From Betaproteobacteria bacterium (lineage in GTDB: Bacteria; Pseudomonadota; Gammaproteobacteria; Burkholderiales; Nitrosomonadaceae), in assembly GCA_004356775.1 (NCBI GenBank), contig SMXG01000048.1, forward strand, positions 1 through 60,632: a stretch of 60,632 bases of DNA. The letters are read 5' to 3'. Under the pieces are notes generated by a model. The model did not search any database. It was not told the DNA's origin and saw only the letters and a list, made by a program, of their open reading frames with translations. The position numbers and the translations under genes were made by a program. Shown piece by piece: positions 52,167-60,632 of this stretch. The number at the start of each line of letters is the position of its first letter. Positions within the stretch are counted from its first letter, which is position 1.

Positions 52167-52335
52167 CTTTACCCCTATAAATCAGAATTCATCATGATAT
52201 GGTATTGTCAAACCAGCATTTTGTGTTTATATGTTAATTATATGCGATTCCCTAAAACTTCTATTCTGTTAAAAATTAGATGCTGGTTTATTTAATTCAG
52301 CACGCTGAATTTATAGAGGATAGTGTTATTTAGAT

Positions 52336-53709
52336 TCATTTTCTTTTTCGTCTCCACCATACAGCTACCCCACATACCACAAAAAAGAGTGGAAGAACGA
52401 TAAGGAAGCCAGTAGCAATTATGGCCAAAGCGGACTTGCTCATGGTCAGATTACTGTCAAGCGTGGCACGGGGTTGGATTGTAATGAGGTTTTCATCGTC
52501 TACGAGCCAGTTGATGAGATTGATGCCGAAGCCTAGATTGCTGCCGTTACCTATATAACTATTAGCTAGAAAATGCCCGCTACCGATTATCGCGACGTGC
52601 TGTTCGCGGTCTTGCAAAGTGCGGCTGAGTGCGGCAGCGATGCTTACCGGGCCGGCTACTTCATGCGTTTTATCAAAAGTAACATTGCTCCCCAGCTTAC
52701 CTGTTTCTACCCATCCGTTTTGCGCAACCTCTACCAACGAAACACTGTTCCATTCCTTACTTTCGTTTAAACTTATCTGGCGTGCAAAGGGAAAAACTGT
52801 GATGCTGTTGAAATTACGTGTGACTGGATGTTGTCCATAATTTGCGCCCAAAGCGAAGGTAATAGGCGCTTTTAATTGTTGTGCTTGAGGATCAACAACT
52901 ATGCCCGGTGTGAGCGTTAAACCTAATTTATCCGCCAACGGTTGCAGGCCACGTAAAGACTCTTGGTCGATTAGCCACAATAGGTTGCCACCGCGAGCAA
53001 CGTACGCAAGTATTTTGTCCACTTCACCTTTTAGTAAGTCCACCTGTGGTGAGGCAATAATGAGCACACTTGTGTTGACTGGTACGTCTTGAGCAATAGC
53101 TAGATTAAGCGCGGAAGTTTTAAAACCTATCATAGACAACTGTTTTCCAAATTCTCCCAGGTCATGATTAGCACGACCATCGAGTCTGCGTTCGCCATGG
53201 CCACTAAGGTCCATTACCAGTTTTTCACCAGAACGAACTAGGCGTATCAGTAAATTAGTAAATACCTGTTCATTGACTATAGTTAAATGTTTGCTTCGAC
53301 CATTGAAAGTTACTATCATTTCACCGTTAACCTTGATTCCTGCCTCCTGAGTGATTTTCGGGTGCTCTGTGGGATCAATAAATGTGAGTGTAAAATCAGG
53401 CTTAATGCGTTGATAAAGTGCAAGGAAGTCACTTATGATCTTGCGAATATCTCCTAACCGTGCATCCTGAGCCGTGGCATAGACAGTGACGGTAACTGGA
53501 CCATCCATATTTTGCAGTACCTCTACGCTCGCTTGGTTCAGAGTATTACGTCCGTTCTGGCTGATATCCCACTGAATGCTGTTTTCTCGTCCTAGATAAC
53601 CCAGCAAACCTACCAATAGTAATAGTAGTAAAACAAACAGACCATTTTGTATTAATAGGCGAAGACGTAACTTTTTGTTTATCGTAATCACTCGTATACG
53701 CTTATCCAA
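52336..53709 (-). CDS. GldG-like ABC transporter auxiliary protein
   Basis: The 457-residue product has an N-terminal membrane segment (residues ~18-40), a large periplasmic part with a Rossmann-like GldG/DUF4350-type domain (DLSGHGERRL, ANHDLGEF), and a C-terminal membrane segment before a basic tail (WRRKRK). It lies three bases after the permease gene. In Bacteroidetes GldFG serve gliding; in proteobacteria the substrate is unknown. Confidence 0.82.
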   Translation of the reverse strand: MDKRIRVITINKKLRLRLLIQNGLFVLLLLLLVGLLGYLGRENSIQWDISQNGRNTLNQASVEVLQNMDGPVTVTVYATAQDARLGDIRKIISDFLALYQRIKPDFTLTFIDPTEHPKITQEAGIKVNGEMIVTFNGRSKHLTIVNEQVFTNLLIRLVRSGEKLVMDLSGHGERRLDGRANHDLGEFGKQLSMIGFKTSALNLAIAQDVPVNTSVLIIASPQVDLLKGEVDKILAYVARGGNLLWLIDQESLRGLQPLADKLGLTLTPGIVVDPQAQQLKAPITFALGANYGQHPVTRNFNSITVFPFARQISLNESKEWNSVSLVEVAQNGWVETGKLGSNVTFDKTHEVAGPVSIAAALSRTLQDREQHVAIIGSGHFLANSYIGNGSNLGFGINLINWLVDDENLITIQPRATLDSNLTMSKSALAIIATGFLIVLPLFFVVCGVAVWWRRKRK

Positions 53710-53712
53710 TAT

Positions 53713-54456
53713 TCAACCACGTATGCGCTCTCCATCTAACCTGCGGATAGACAGTACTAAAAAGGTAAGTGTAAACAACACAAAATATGCAATATCAAAA
53801 GTGTCAATTATGCCGCGATTAAAATTTTCATAATGCTTAAGAAGAGAAAAGTCTTGCGCTATGCTGTCTATGTTATTCGTAGTAATGTCTACTGCCCATA
53901 GTACCAGCAGTGCGCCCAGCGCACCTGCAGCAGCAATCGACGGCTGTGCGGTGAGGCAGGACATATATAACCCCAGTGAGGCGAAACAAGCGGCTATCAG
54001 AAACAGACCAGCGATGTTACTCAACAATAAGCCGAAATCTAACATACTGCCTGACAACAGCGAGATCGATAGCGCTACAACCAGGGAGATTTCTACAGAG
54101 AAGAAAATCATCAGACCTAGAAATTTACCCAAAACGATATCAGTCATAGAAATCGGTGCAGAAATGAGAAAAATCATGGTGTGATTACGGCGTTCCTCGG
54201 CAATGAGTCGCATGGTCAGAAGTGGGGTAGCGATCAGCAACACTACTGCAGTTGTGGCGAATAATGGTGCAACTATAATTTCTGTCACCCCTGGCGGATT
54301 GGAGATTTGTACTAGTTGTGATTGCATTTCAAGAAAGGTGTCGAGGCGACCAAGAAAGATCCATGCCAAAACCAACTGCATCAGAGCGAGCAGCGTCCAG
54401 GCAAGCGGTGAAGCAAATAGAGTTCTTAATTCTTTATGAGCTATAATTAAAATCAT
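53713..54456 (-). CDS. ABC-2 type permease (GldF-like)
   Basis: The 247-residue protein has six membrane segments, begins IAHKELRTLFASPLAWTLL and has LLTMRLIAEERRNHTMIFLI, both typical of GldF/NosY-like permeases. The gene is four bases from the ATPase gene and three from the GldG-like gene: one operon. Confidence 0.87.
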   Translation of the reverse strand: MILIIAHKELRTLFASPLAWTLLALMQLVLAWIFLGRLDTFLEMQSQLVQISNPPGVTEIIVAPLFATTAVVLLIATPLLTMRLIAEERRNHTMIFLISAPISMTDIVLGKFLGLMIFFSVEISLVVALSISLLSGSMLDFGLLLSNIAGLFLIAACFASLGLYMSCLTAQPSIAAAGALGALLVLWAVDITTNNIDSIAQDFSLLKHYENFNRGIIDTFDIAYFVLFTLTFLVLSIRRLDGERIRG

Positions 54457-54460
54457 AGCA

Positions 54461-55213
54461 TTAAAGGTTTACTAAGGTTTCGTTGTTCAGGGTAAGTTGC
54501 GCGAACATTTCTTCTAGGCTGATTCCTTTTTGTTTTAGTCCAAATAGCGTGTCATTAAACACCGTCTTCCCTTGGTGAATGATCTGCACCCGATCACACA
54601 CACTTTCAACCTCTGGTAGGATGTGAGTGGAGAGAATCACACTGTGCTTTGTGCCAAGTTCACGGATGAGGGAAAGAATTTCTCGCATCTGATTAGGGTC
54701 TAGCCCTATTGTTGGTTCGTCAAGGATGATCACATCGGGATCATGAATAATCGCTTGAGCAATCCCGACTCGTTGTTTATACCCCTTCGACAGAGAGCCG
54801 ATTAAATGTTTACCAGTATCTTTCAGCCCGCAGTGTAGCTTGACCTCATCCAGTGCAGAATATATTTTAATGCTGCTGACCCGATGTAACTTTGCGGCGA
54901 GTCGTAAGTATTCGTTTACTGTTAATTCTTGGTAAAGAGGTGGTGTTTCGGGCAGATATCCGATGTGTATCTTGGCGTTACGTGGCTTGTCTAATAAATC
55001 TATACCACAAATCTCCACACTACCACTGCTGGGAGCAAGATTTCCAGTAAGCATACGCATGGTGGTAGTTTTGCCAGCACCATTAGGGCCAAGGAATCCA
55101 AGTACTTCGCCACGTTTCAACTCCAGATTGATTTCCCGGACAGCAGTATAGGTACCGAAGTCTCGCCTTAGGCTATGGGCAGAGATGGTGAGTATAGAAT
55201 CTTTTTCAGTCAT
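54461..55213 (-). CDS. ABC transporter ATPase (GldA-like)
   Basis: The ~250-residue ATPase has Walker A GPNGAGKTT, signature SLSKGYKQR, Walker B VIILDEPTIGLD and the switch His in LSTHILPE. ATG 55213 is preferred; GTG 55237 is in frame. First gene of the three-gene transporter. Confidence 0.92.
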   Translation of the reverse strand: MTEKDSILTISAHSLRRDFGTYTAVREINLELKRGEVLGFLGPNGAGKTTTMRMLTGNLAPSSGSVEICGIDLLDKPRNAKIHIGYLPETPPLYQELTVNEYLRLAAKLHRVSSIKIYSALDEVKLHCGLKDTGKHLIGSLSKGYKQRVGIAQAIIHDPDVIILDEPTIGLDPNQMREILSLIRELGTKHSVILSTHILPEVESVCDRVQIIHQGKTVFNDTLFGLKQKGISLEEMFAQLTLNNETLVNL

Positions 55214-55481
55214 AAGGACATAAAATTCTGTGAGCACTAATTTGCAAACAACCGTTATGTGGCATAGATGTCTATCTTAATTCATTTTTAATTATCAGTG
55301 GGTTAACTTGGAACTTTAAACTTGAAGTAATGCTCATTAAAAGTGAAAAATCGTATTGAAACCTTTACGCTTATCGGTAGTCTACTTGTGATGAGTGCAA
55401 AATATACCTAATATATGGGCTAAATTGAAGCCTACCTTTGTACTTTACAACTTTAAATTAGAATCTTGTCTGTATTTATTC

Positions 55482-57197
55482 ATGAATCTTAAACTTTTTG
55501 GCGTGTTGTTGCCCCTTTGTCTTGTTGCATGTGCACAGATCCCAGGCAAAGCTGTGGTCGAGGTAGATAAGCTGGAGGAGCAAAGCGAAACCGGACAGCT
55601 AGAATTACCCAAACAGGATTTGACCGCTTCCATGTTGTTTGATTTCTTGTTGGGGGAGACAGCTTTGCAGCGCGGCGATACAGAGATCGCTACGGAGAGT
55701 TATCTCAGGCTGGCAAAGACCACCCACGACCCACGTGTTGCTCAGCGTGCTACCGAGGTGGCACTTCTCTCACATAAACCCGTGCAGGCACTGACTGCAG
55801 CAAGGATTTGGGTGGAACTTGACCCAAATTCGGTAATCGCACATCAAACTATAGCGTCGGTGTTGGTGGATGCTGGTAGACTGAACGAAGCTCGGCCTCA
55901 CTTGGACAAATTGCTAGCTATGGAAGGCAATGTTAGTAAGTTTTTCATGCAGTTGAACAATCTCTTGGCACGTAATATCGATAAGACTGAAACACTTGAA
56001 TTGGTGCAACAGTTTGCTAAACCTTATCCTAAGTTGCCAGAAGCTCATTTCGCCGTGTCCCGGGCGGCATTGTTCGCAAATCAGTTTAATATTGCGCAGC
56101 AACAGATGAAGCTCGTATTGACTTTGCGTCCGGATTGGGAGATGGCTGCAATTTTTTACGGGCGAGTACTGCGTCGTATCTCCAGCACTAGCGCCATAGA
56201 ATTTTATGAGGGCTATCTCAAGACTTATCCCAAGGCCAACAAAACACGTATCACTTTTGCCCGGATGCTGGTAATAGAGAAAAATTACACCAAAGCCCGC
56301 AGCCAGTTTCAACAACTTCTAACTGAGAATCCAGAAAATGCCAATGTTTCTCTGGCAGTGGGGTTACTGTCTATGGAGATGAATGACCTCGACGCTGCTG
56401 AGGAAAATTTCAAAGAAGCGATAGAGTTTGGTTATAAAGATTTAAATACGATACGTTTTTATCTTGCTAGAATTTATGAGAAAACTCAGCGTATCGATAC
56501 CGCTATGGAGTGGTATTATTCAGTGGACAGAGGCAATCAATTTCTTCCGGCGCAAATTAGATACGCTTTCTTGCTTTCCAAGCAAGGAAAGTTGAGTGAG
56601 GCCCGCAAGCACTTACAGCAACTACCAGTCAAGAATGATCAGCAGCGTGCTTATCTGATAGTCACCGAGGCAGAATTTCTGCGTGAAGCAGGTTCGCATC
56701 AGAAGGTGTTTTATTTACTTAGTAGTGGACTAGAAAAATTACCTGATTATCCTGAATTACTCTACGATCGCGCTATGGCCGCTGAAAAAATCGGCAAACA
56801 TGATATTTTGGAAAAAGATTTACGTAAACTAATTCAGTTAAAGCCAGACCATGCTCACGCCCACAATGCGCTCGGCTATAGCTTTGCAGAACGTAGCAAC
56901 CGTTTGCCGGAAGCGCTGGAGTTGATCGAAAAAGCAATTAAACTTTCTCCTGAGGACCCATACATCATAGACAGTTTGGGCTGGGTGCATTACCGCATGG
57001 GTAATCTTAATAAAGGAGTTGGTTATCTGAAGCAAGCGTTCGTGATTAAGCCCGATCCGGAAATCGCAGCTCATTTGGGCGAGGTTCTGTGGATGCAGGG
57101 AACGAAGGAAGAGGCGAAAGAGGTTTGGCGTTCTACCATCAAAAGCCATCCAGGCAACGAAGTGTTGCTCAATACCATGAAGAAATTCATGCCTTAG
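55482..57197 (+). CDS. TPR-repeat outer membrane lipoprotein
   Basis: A ~571-residue lipoprotein: signal FGVLLPLCLVACAQ with the lipobox Cys near residue 15, then at least eight tetratricopeptide-like helix pairs; the C-terminal ones are clearest (HAHAHNALGYSFAERSNRLP and DSLGWVHYRMGNLNKGV). TPRs bind partner proteins; none is known here. In betaproteobacteria this gene usually precedes lolB. ATG 55482 is chosen because it starts the signal; the open frame goes back to 55395. Confidence 0.88.
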   Translation: MNLKLFGVLLPLCLVACAQIPGKAVVEVDKLEEQSETGQLELPKQDLTASMLFDFLLGETALQRGDTEIATESYLRLAKTTHDPRVAQRATEVALLSHKPVQALTAARIWVELDPNSVIAHQTIASVLVDAGRLNEARPHLDKLLAMEGNVSKFFMQLNNLLARNIDKTETLELVQQFAKPYPKLPEAHFAVSRAALFANQFNIAQQQMKLVLTLRPDWEMAAIFYGRVLRRISSTSAIEFYEGYLKTYPKANKTRITFARMLVIEKNYTKARSQFQQLLTENPENANVSLAVGLLSMEMNDLDAAEENFKEAIEFGYKDLNTIRFYLARIYEKTQRIDTAMEWYYSVDRGNQFLPAQIRYAFLLSKQGKLSEARKHLQQLPVKNDQQRAYLIVTEAEFLREAGSHQKVFYLLSSGLEKLPDYPELLYDRAMAAEKIGKHDILEKDLRKLIQLKPDHAHAHNALGYSFAERSNRLPEALELIEKAIKLSPEDPYIIDSLGWVHYRMGNLNKGVGYLKQAFVIKPDPEIAAHLGEVLWMQGTKEEAKEVWRSTIKSHPGNEVLLNTMKKFMP

Positions 57198-57257
57198 TGT
57201 GGCATCTGGAAAATGATAAACCATTCTGGTGGGAGGCATCTTTTGTATAAGGTGTGG

Positions 57258-57881
57258 ATGCCAGAATTTGGTGGAATAAGATTCTTTTTTCTGCTCTATC
57301 AGTTGATCCTTTGTATGTTTTCTTTGCTTGTTGGTTGTGTCTCATTTGCCCCTAGGGCTACCGTTGTGAACACTATTGTAATTGAGCCAGTAGCAGACGT
57401 GGCCTCCGTCAATTTTGAACTCATGGGGAGGGTCTCAGCAAAAAATAGGGAGCATGGTTTTTCCGGTGGGGTACGCTGGCGTCATACCAACGAAGATGAT
57501 GAAATTCACTTTCTCTCTCCATTTGGGCAGATTGTGGCGCAAATTCAGCGCAATCAAGATGTTGTTTTACTTACAACCTCGGAACAGAAGATTTACCGTG
57601 CTACTGATGTAGAAAATCTAACTGAACAAGTGTTAGGTTGGCGTTTACCCCTATTGGGCTTGCAATACTGGGTACGCGGCGTGAACTCACCTACAACGAA
57701 GTCGGAGATAGATCTGGATATAGATGGGCGTATTATAGCCATACGGCAGGATGGCTGGGAGATTGTATATTCAAGTTATTTTCCATCGCAATTAATACAA
57801 GCTCCACGCCCTAGAGCGTTAGTGCTTAAACGCAGTGATATTAAAATTAAATTAGTAATAGATAACTGGGAGACTGAATAG
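57258..57881 (+). CDS. lolB: Outer membrane lipoprotein receptor LolB
   Basis: Accepts lipoproteins from LolA and inserts them into the outer membrane. The product is about 207 residues: hydrophobic signal with lipobox (SLLVGC), then FELMGRVSAKNREHGFSGGVRW and the SPFGQIVAQI strand of the LolB barrel. ATG 57258 has AAGG five bases upstream; the frame is open to 57213. Confidence 0.9.
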   Translation: MPEFGGIRFFFLLYQLILCMFSLLVGCVSFAPRATVVNTIVIEPVADVASVNFELMGRVSAKNREHGFSGGVRWRHTNEDDEIHFLSPFGQIVAQIQRNQDVVLLTTSEQKIYRATDVENLTEQVLGWRLPLLGLQYWVRGVNSPTTKSEIDLDIDGRIIAIRQDGWEIVYSSYFPSQLIQAPRPRALVLKRSDIKIKLVIDNWETE

Positions 57882-57912
57882 CTAACTGCTAAATGAAGTG
57901 AACGTTAATTCA

Positions 57913-58761
57913 ATGGCCAAACTCACTTGCTCTGCTCCTGCTAAACTTAATTTGTTCCTGCATGTAATAGGTCGTAGAAAGGACGGCTACCATCTGTTGC
58001 AAACAGTTTTTCGTTTGCTTGATTTTTCTGATCAGTTAAGCTTCATCGTTCGGGAAGATGGCGAGATCAAATTACATACCCCTACTTCCGGAGTACCAGT
58101 TGAGAAAGATTTGTGCACCGGTGCCGCGAAGTTGTTGCAGCAGGAAAGTGGAATTCCTCTTGGTGTAGAAATATTCCTGGAAAAACGTATTCCATTGGGC
58201 GGTGGGCTTGGTGGAGGTAGTTCGGATGCGGCAACTACGCTTTTGGCGCTCAATCGCCTGTGGGATTTGGATTGGAGTAGGGAAAGCCTAATGAAGTTGG
58301 GCCTTAGTCTGGGGGCAGATGTGCCTGTGTTCATATTTGGTGAGAATGCCTTTGCCGAAGGGATAGGTGAAAAGCTCGTACCTATCGCGTTGCTACCGGC
58401 CTGGTATCTGATTCTGGCGCCACCTGTGCGAGTGTCCACAGCAGAGATTTTTGCCAGTAAAGAATTGACACGAAACACAACTCCGGTCAAAATACCGCCC
58501 TTTTCTGTCGGGCACGGACAGAATGATTTAGAGTCGGTGGTATGCTTAGCATATCCCGAGGTAGCGCATCACCTGGAATGGCTCAAACAGCTCGATAGCG
58601 CTACGATGGTGGCTATGACCGGTTCTGGTTCTTGTGTGTTCGCCGAATTTGCTACGGAGTCGGCAGCACGAATGGCACTTGCAAAAGTTCCTATCGATAT
58701 GAGTGGTTTTGTGGTGCAGGGATTGGATCGGCATCCCATGCAAGATTTTTCGAGACAGTAA
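57913..58761 (+). CDS. ispE: 4-diphosphocytidyl-2-C-methyl-D-erythritol kinase
   Basis: GHMP kinase of the MEP pathway, 282 residues. It starts with SAPAKLNLFLHVIGRRKDGYH; the ATP loop is PLGGGLGGGSSDAATTLLAL; GSGSCVFAEF follows near the C-terminus. ATG 57913 fits the family; GTG 57898 is in frame. Its last ~60 bases are duplicated, out of frame, between the two tRNA genes. Confidence 0.95.
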   Translation: MAKLTCSAPAKLNLFLHVIGRRKDGYHLLQTVFRLLDFSDQLSFIVREDGEIKLHTPTSGVPVEKDLCTGAAKLLQQESGIPLGVEIFLEKRIPLGGGLGGGSSDAATTLLALNRLWDLDWSRESLMKLGLSLGADVPVFIFGENAFAEGIGEKLVPIALLPAWYLILAPPVRVSTAEIFASKELTRNTTPVKIPPFSVGHGQNDLESVVCLAYPEVAHHLEWLKQLDSATMVAMTGSGSCVFAEFATESAARMALAKVPIDMSGFVVQGLDRHPMQDFSRQ

Positions 58762-58865
58762 TTTGTAATTATGGGGAGTCGCCAAGTGGCAAGGCACTGG
58801 GTTTTGATCCCAGCATTCGTAGGTTCGATCCCTACCTCCCCAGCCATATATACTAGGGACTAATT
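58701..58865 (+). repeat. Tandem duplication, copy 1 (ispE tail + tRNA-Gln)
   Basis: Copy 1 contains the last codons of ispE, its stop, and tRNA-Gln(TTG) with its CCA. The first 34 bases are identical to copy 2, and the tRNA parts differ at 3 of 75 positions. Confidence 0.9.
58772..58846 (+). tRNA. tRNA-Gln (anticodon TTG)
   Basis: Acceptor TGGGGAG pairs with CTCCCCA; the anticodon stem CTGGG/CCCAG encloses TTTTGAT, giving TTG, which reads CAA and, by wobble, CAG. The T-arm is GTAGG-TTCGATC-CCTAC, and CCA is encoded. Confidence 0.96.
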
Positions 58866-59031
58866 GAGTGGTTTTGTGGTGCAGGGATTGGATCGGCATT
58901 CCGTGAAGATTTTGCGAGACAGTAATTCATAATTCTGGGGAGTCGCCAAGTGGTAAGGCACTGGGTTCTGATCCCAGCATTCGTAGGTTCGATCCCTACC
59001 TCCCTAGCCATATATAATGTGGGGATTAATG
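58866..59031 (+). repeat. Tandem duplication, copy 2 (ispE remnant + tRNA-Gln)
   Basis: Copy 2 repeats the ispE tail with a 1-base deletion and several changes, so it no longer codes, then tRNA-Gln with a CTG anticodon. Similarity appears to continue for about 20 bases past the tRNA. Confidence 0.85.
58936..59010 (+). tRNA. tRNA-Gln (anticodon CTG)
   Basis: The same cloverleaf as the upstream tRNA-Gln with three changes: one in the D-loop, one at anticodon position 34 (T to C, giving CTG, reading CAG) and one in the acceptor 3' strand, giving a G-U pair. CCA is encoded. It looks intact and functional. Confidence 0.94.
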
Positions 59032-59098
59032 TCCCGGCTACTTTTCGATATGATGTTATAAGGAGTTACTTTTGTTTCCCAGTATCTAGTCTATATCT

Positions 59099-60049
59099 AT
59101 GTCTTACGATAGCCTAATGGTTTTTACCGGTACCGCCAACCCTAAGCTGGCTCAGGATGTGGTGCGTCATCTTAACATCCGCCTGGGACGTGCAACGGTC
59201 GGCCGTTTTAGCGACAGTGAGATAATGGTGGAGATCCTTGAGAACGTGCGCGGCAAGGACGTGTTTGTGTTGCAGTCTACTTGCATGCCTTCGAACGATA
59301 ATTTAATGGAAGTTTTGGTAATGGTGGATGCATTAAAGCGTGCTTCTGCTGGGCGTATTACTGCAGCAATTCCTTATTTTGGCTATGCACGTCAGGATAG
59401 AAGGCCACGTTCAGTACGGGTGCCAATTACTGCAAAAGTAGTGGCGGATATGCTAACTACTGTTGGAATCGATAGACTGTTGACTATGGATTTACACTCA
59501 GATCAGATTCAAGGGTTCTTTGATATTTCAGTGGACAATATCTACGGTATGCCGATTCTGCTAGGTGATGTATGGAAGTGTGATTACCAGAATTTAGTAG
59601 TGGTTTCGCCCGATGTAGGTGGTGTGGTGCGAGCCAGGGAAATGGCGAAGCGCCTAGAATGTGATCTAGCGATTATAGACAAGCGCCGTCCTAAGCCCAA
59701 TGTGGCCAAGGTAATGAACATTATCGGTGAAGTTAAAGGACGCACTTGCGTTATTATGGATGATATGGTGGACACTGCTAATACTTTGTGTGCGGGAGCT
59801 ATGGCATTGAAAGAAGAGGGCGCACAGAGTGTGGTAGCTTACTGTACTCACCCGGTACTTTCAGGTGAAGCTGTGAAGCGTATTGAAAATTCTGCGCTAG
59901 ACAAGTTAGTAGTTACAGACACCATTCCCTTGCGTGACGATGCGAAGGCTTGTGACCGCATTCAACAATTGAGCGTGGCGAGTTTGCTGGCAGAAACGAT
60001 GTTAAGGATTAGTAATGAGGATTCAGTGAGTTCGTTATTCATGGATTGA
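59099..60049 (+). CDS. prs: Ribose-phosphate pyrophosphokinase
   Basis: Makes PRPP for nucleotide, His and Trp synthesis. The 316-residue enzyme has [44 protein letters not shown] and the PRPP loop [14 protein letters not shown]. It lies between tRNA-Gln and rplY, the usual order in betaproteobacteria. Confidence 0.97.
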   Translation: MSYDSLMVFTGTANPKLAQDVVRHLNIRLGRATVGRFSDSEIMVEILENVRGKDVFVLQSTCMPSNDNLMEVLVMVDALKRASAGRITAAIPYFGYARQDRRPRSVRVPITAKVVADMLTTVGIDRLLTMDLHSDQIQGFFDISVDNIYGMPILLGDVWKCDYQNLVVVSPDVGGVVRAREMAKRLECDLAIIDKRRPKPNVAKVMNIIGEVKGRTCVIMDDMVDTANTLCAGAMALKEEGAQSVVAYCTHPVLSGEAVKRIENSALDKLVVTDTIPLRDDAKACDRIQQLSVASLLAETMLRISNEDSVSSLFMD

Positions 60050-60114
60050 GGGTGGAGAGATATCTTTTTTACTTGGATCATCTGTTCGTGGGCAATCCTA
60101 TTTCGGAGAAGTAA

Positions 60115-60632
60115 ATGAAAATCGAAATCAGCGCGAATAAGCGTACGTTACAGGGCAAAGGTGCGAGTCGCCGACTGCGTGGTCGCGGGAAGGTTCCGGG
60201 AATCATCTACGGCGGAGAAAATCCAGCGCAAGCAATTGAGCTTGATCACAACAACCTATATCACAAGCTCAAGTTAGAAGCTTTTCATGCTTCCATTCTG
60301 TCCATTGACTTGGGAGGGGAAAAAGAGCAGGTATTTTTACGCGATCTTCAGATGCACCCGTATAAGTTGCAGGTGCTGCATATAGACTTCCAGCGGGTTG
60401 ACAAGAATAAGAAGATACATATGAAGGTGCCGCTACACTTTGTCAATGCTGAGGTTTCACCTGGAGTAAAAGTATCTGGTGGTATCGTCAGCCACGTACT
60501 CACTGAACTAGATATTTCCTGTCTACCGAAAGATTTACCTGAATTTATTCAGGTAGATTTGACTGAGTTGTCTACCAATAATCCAGTGCACCTGAGTAAC
60601 TTAAAGATGCCTCATGGAGTGGAAATGCCTGC
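60115..60632 (+). CDS. rplY: 50S ribosomal protein L25/general stress protein Ctc (partial, 3' end outside window)
   Basis: The frame is open from ATG 60115 to the window end, about 172 residues. It starts [20 protein letters not shown] and has [27 protein letters not shown] and the start of the C-terminal TL5-type domain ([20 protein letters not shown]), so it is the long Ctc form. GGAGAA lies before the start. Confidence 0.96.
   Translation, partial: MKIEISANKRTLQGKGASRRLRGRGKVPGIIYGGENPAQAIELDHNNLYHKLKLEAFHASILSIDLGGEKEQVFLRDLQMHPYKLQVLHIDFQRVDKNKKIHMKVPLHFVNAEVSPGVKVSGGIVSHVLTELDISCLPKDLPEFIQVDLTELSTNNPVHLSNLKMPHGVEMP

Noticed and set aside
58569-58847. 92-codon minus-strand frame spanning the ispE end and tRNA-Gln
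   Set aside because: Its apparent similarity would come from translating a tRNA gene (the common GEVGIEPT-type artefact); not a real protein.

Overview
The window reads as one continuous stretch of a moderately AT-rich betaproteobacterial chromosome, most likely from a Nitrosomonadales-type chemolithoautotroph. The evidence is the set of betaproteobacterial families (DUF2863, DUF2782, the BPSS1780-type membrane protein), betaproteobacterial gene orders (yciB-yciI-bolA-ppiC; lolB-ispE-tRNA-Gln-prs-rplY; rpsP-rimM-trmD-rplS), a phosphoribulokinase pointing to the Calvin cycle, and a hopanoid-type epimerase. Ammonia-, nitrite-, iron- and sulfur-oxidation genes and RuBisCO are not in the window, so the genus is not fixed. 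There is no rRNA operon, CRISPR array, prophage or recognisable insertion sequence.

Layout. 1-7409: the 3' end of a giant cadherin/VCBS-repeat surface protein, followed on the same strand by a tightly packed set: a TolC-family lipoprotein, an RND-type adaptor, a HlyD-type adaptor with a cytosolic GAF-like head, and a membrane zinc protease (M50) joined to a HlyD-like region. No ABC or RND pump is present. This is the most unusual part of the window. 7633-8661: hpnA-like epimerase. 8747-11729: copper operon copA-copZ-csoR with a near-palindromic CsoR-type operator sitting between the -35 and -10 boxes. 11809-19676: lysS, msrB, prfB (programmed +1 frameshift), ispD-ispF-thpR, a host-attachment-family gene, and tsaB-rimI-udg4. 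19717-24331: lplT, alr, a bidirectional terminator, then yciB-yciI-bolA-ppiC. 24657-33400: DUF2863, pteridine reductase, midA, lpd, proA, holA and lptE. 33429-45387: leuS, prkB, uvrD, the BPSS1780-type protein, thrB, DUF2782, a LOG-family gene and polA. 45562-47573: rpsP-rimM-trmD-rplS. 47780-55237: a DUF411/cytochrome c pair, a YdcH-like protein, yggT and proC, mutM, and a Gld-like ABC transporter. 55482-60632: a TPR lipoprotein, lolB, ispE, two tRNA-Gln genes, prs and the start of rplY.

How the genes work together. Most of the window is housekeeping: translation (lysS, leuS, prfB, rpsP, rplS, rplY, trmD, rimM, rimI, tsaB), replication and repair (polA, uvrD, holA, mutM, udg4), isoprenoid synthesis by the MEP route (ispD, ispE, ispF), envelope assembly (lolB, lptE, lplT, alr, yciB), and proline and threonine synthesis (proA, proC, thrB). 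The parts worth a second look are the pump-less export/protease module at the left edge, the self-regulated copper operon, the DUF411/cytochrome c pair, and a tandem duplication that copied the end of ispE together with tRNA-Gln and changed the copy's anticodon from TTG to CTG.
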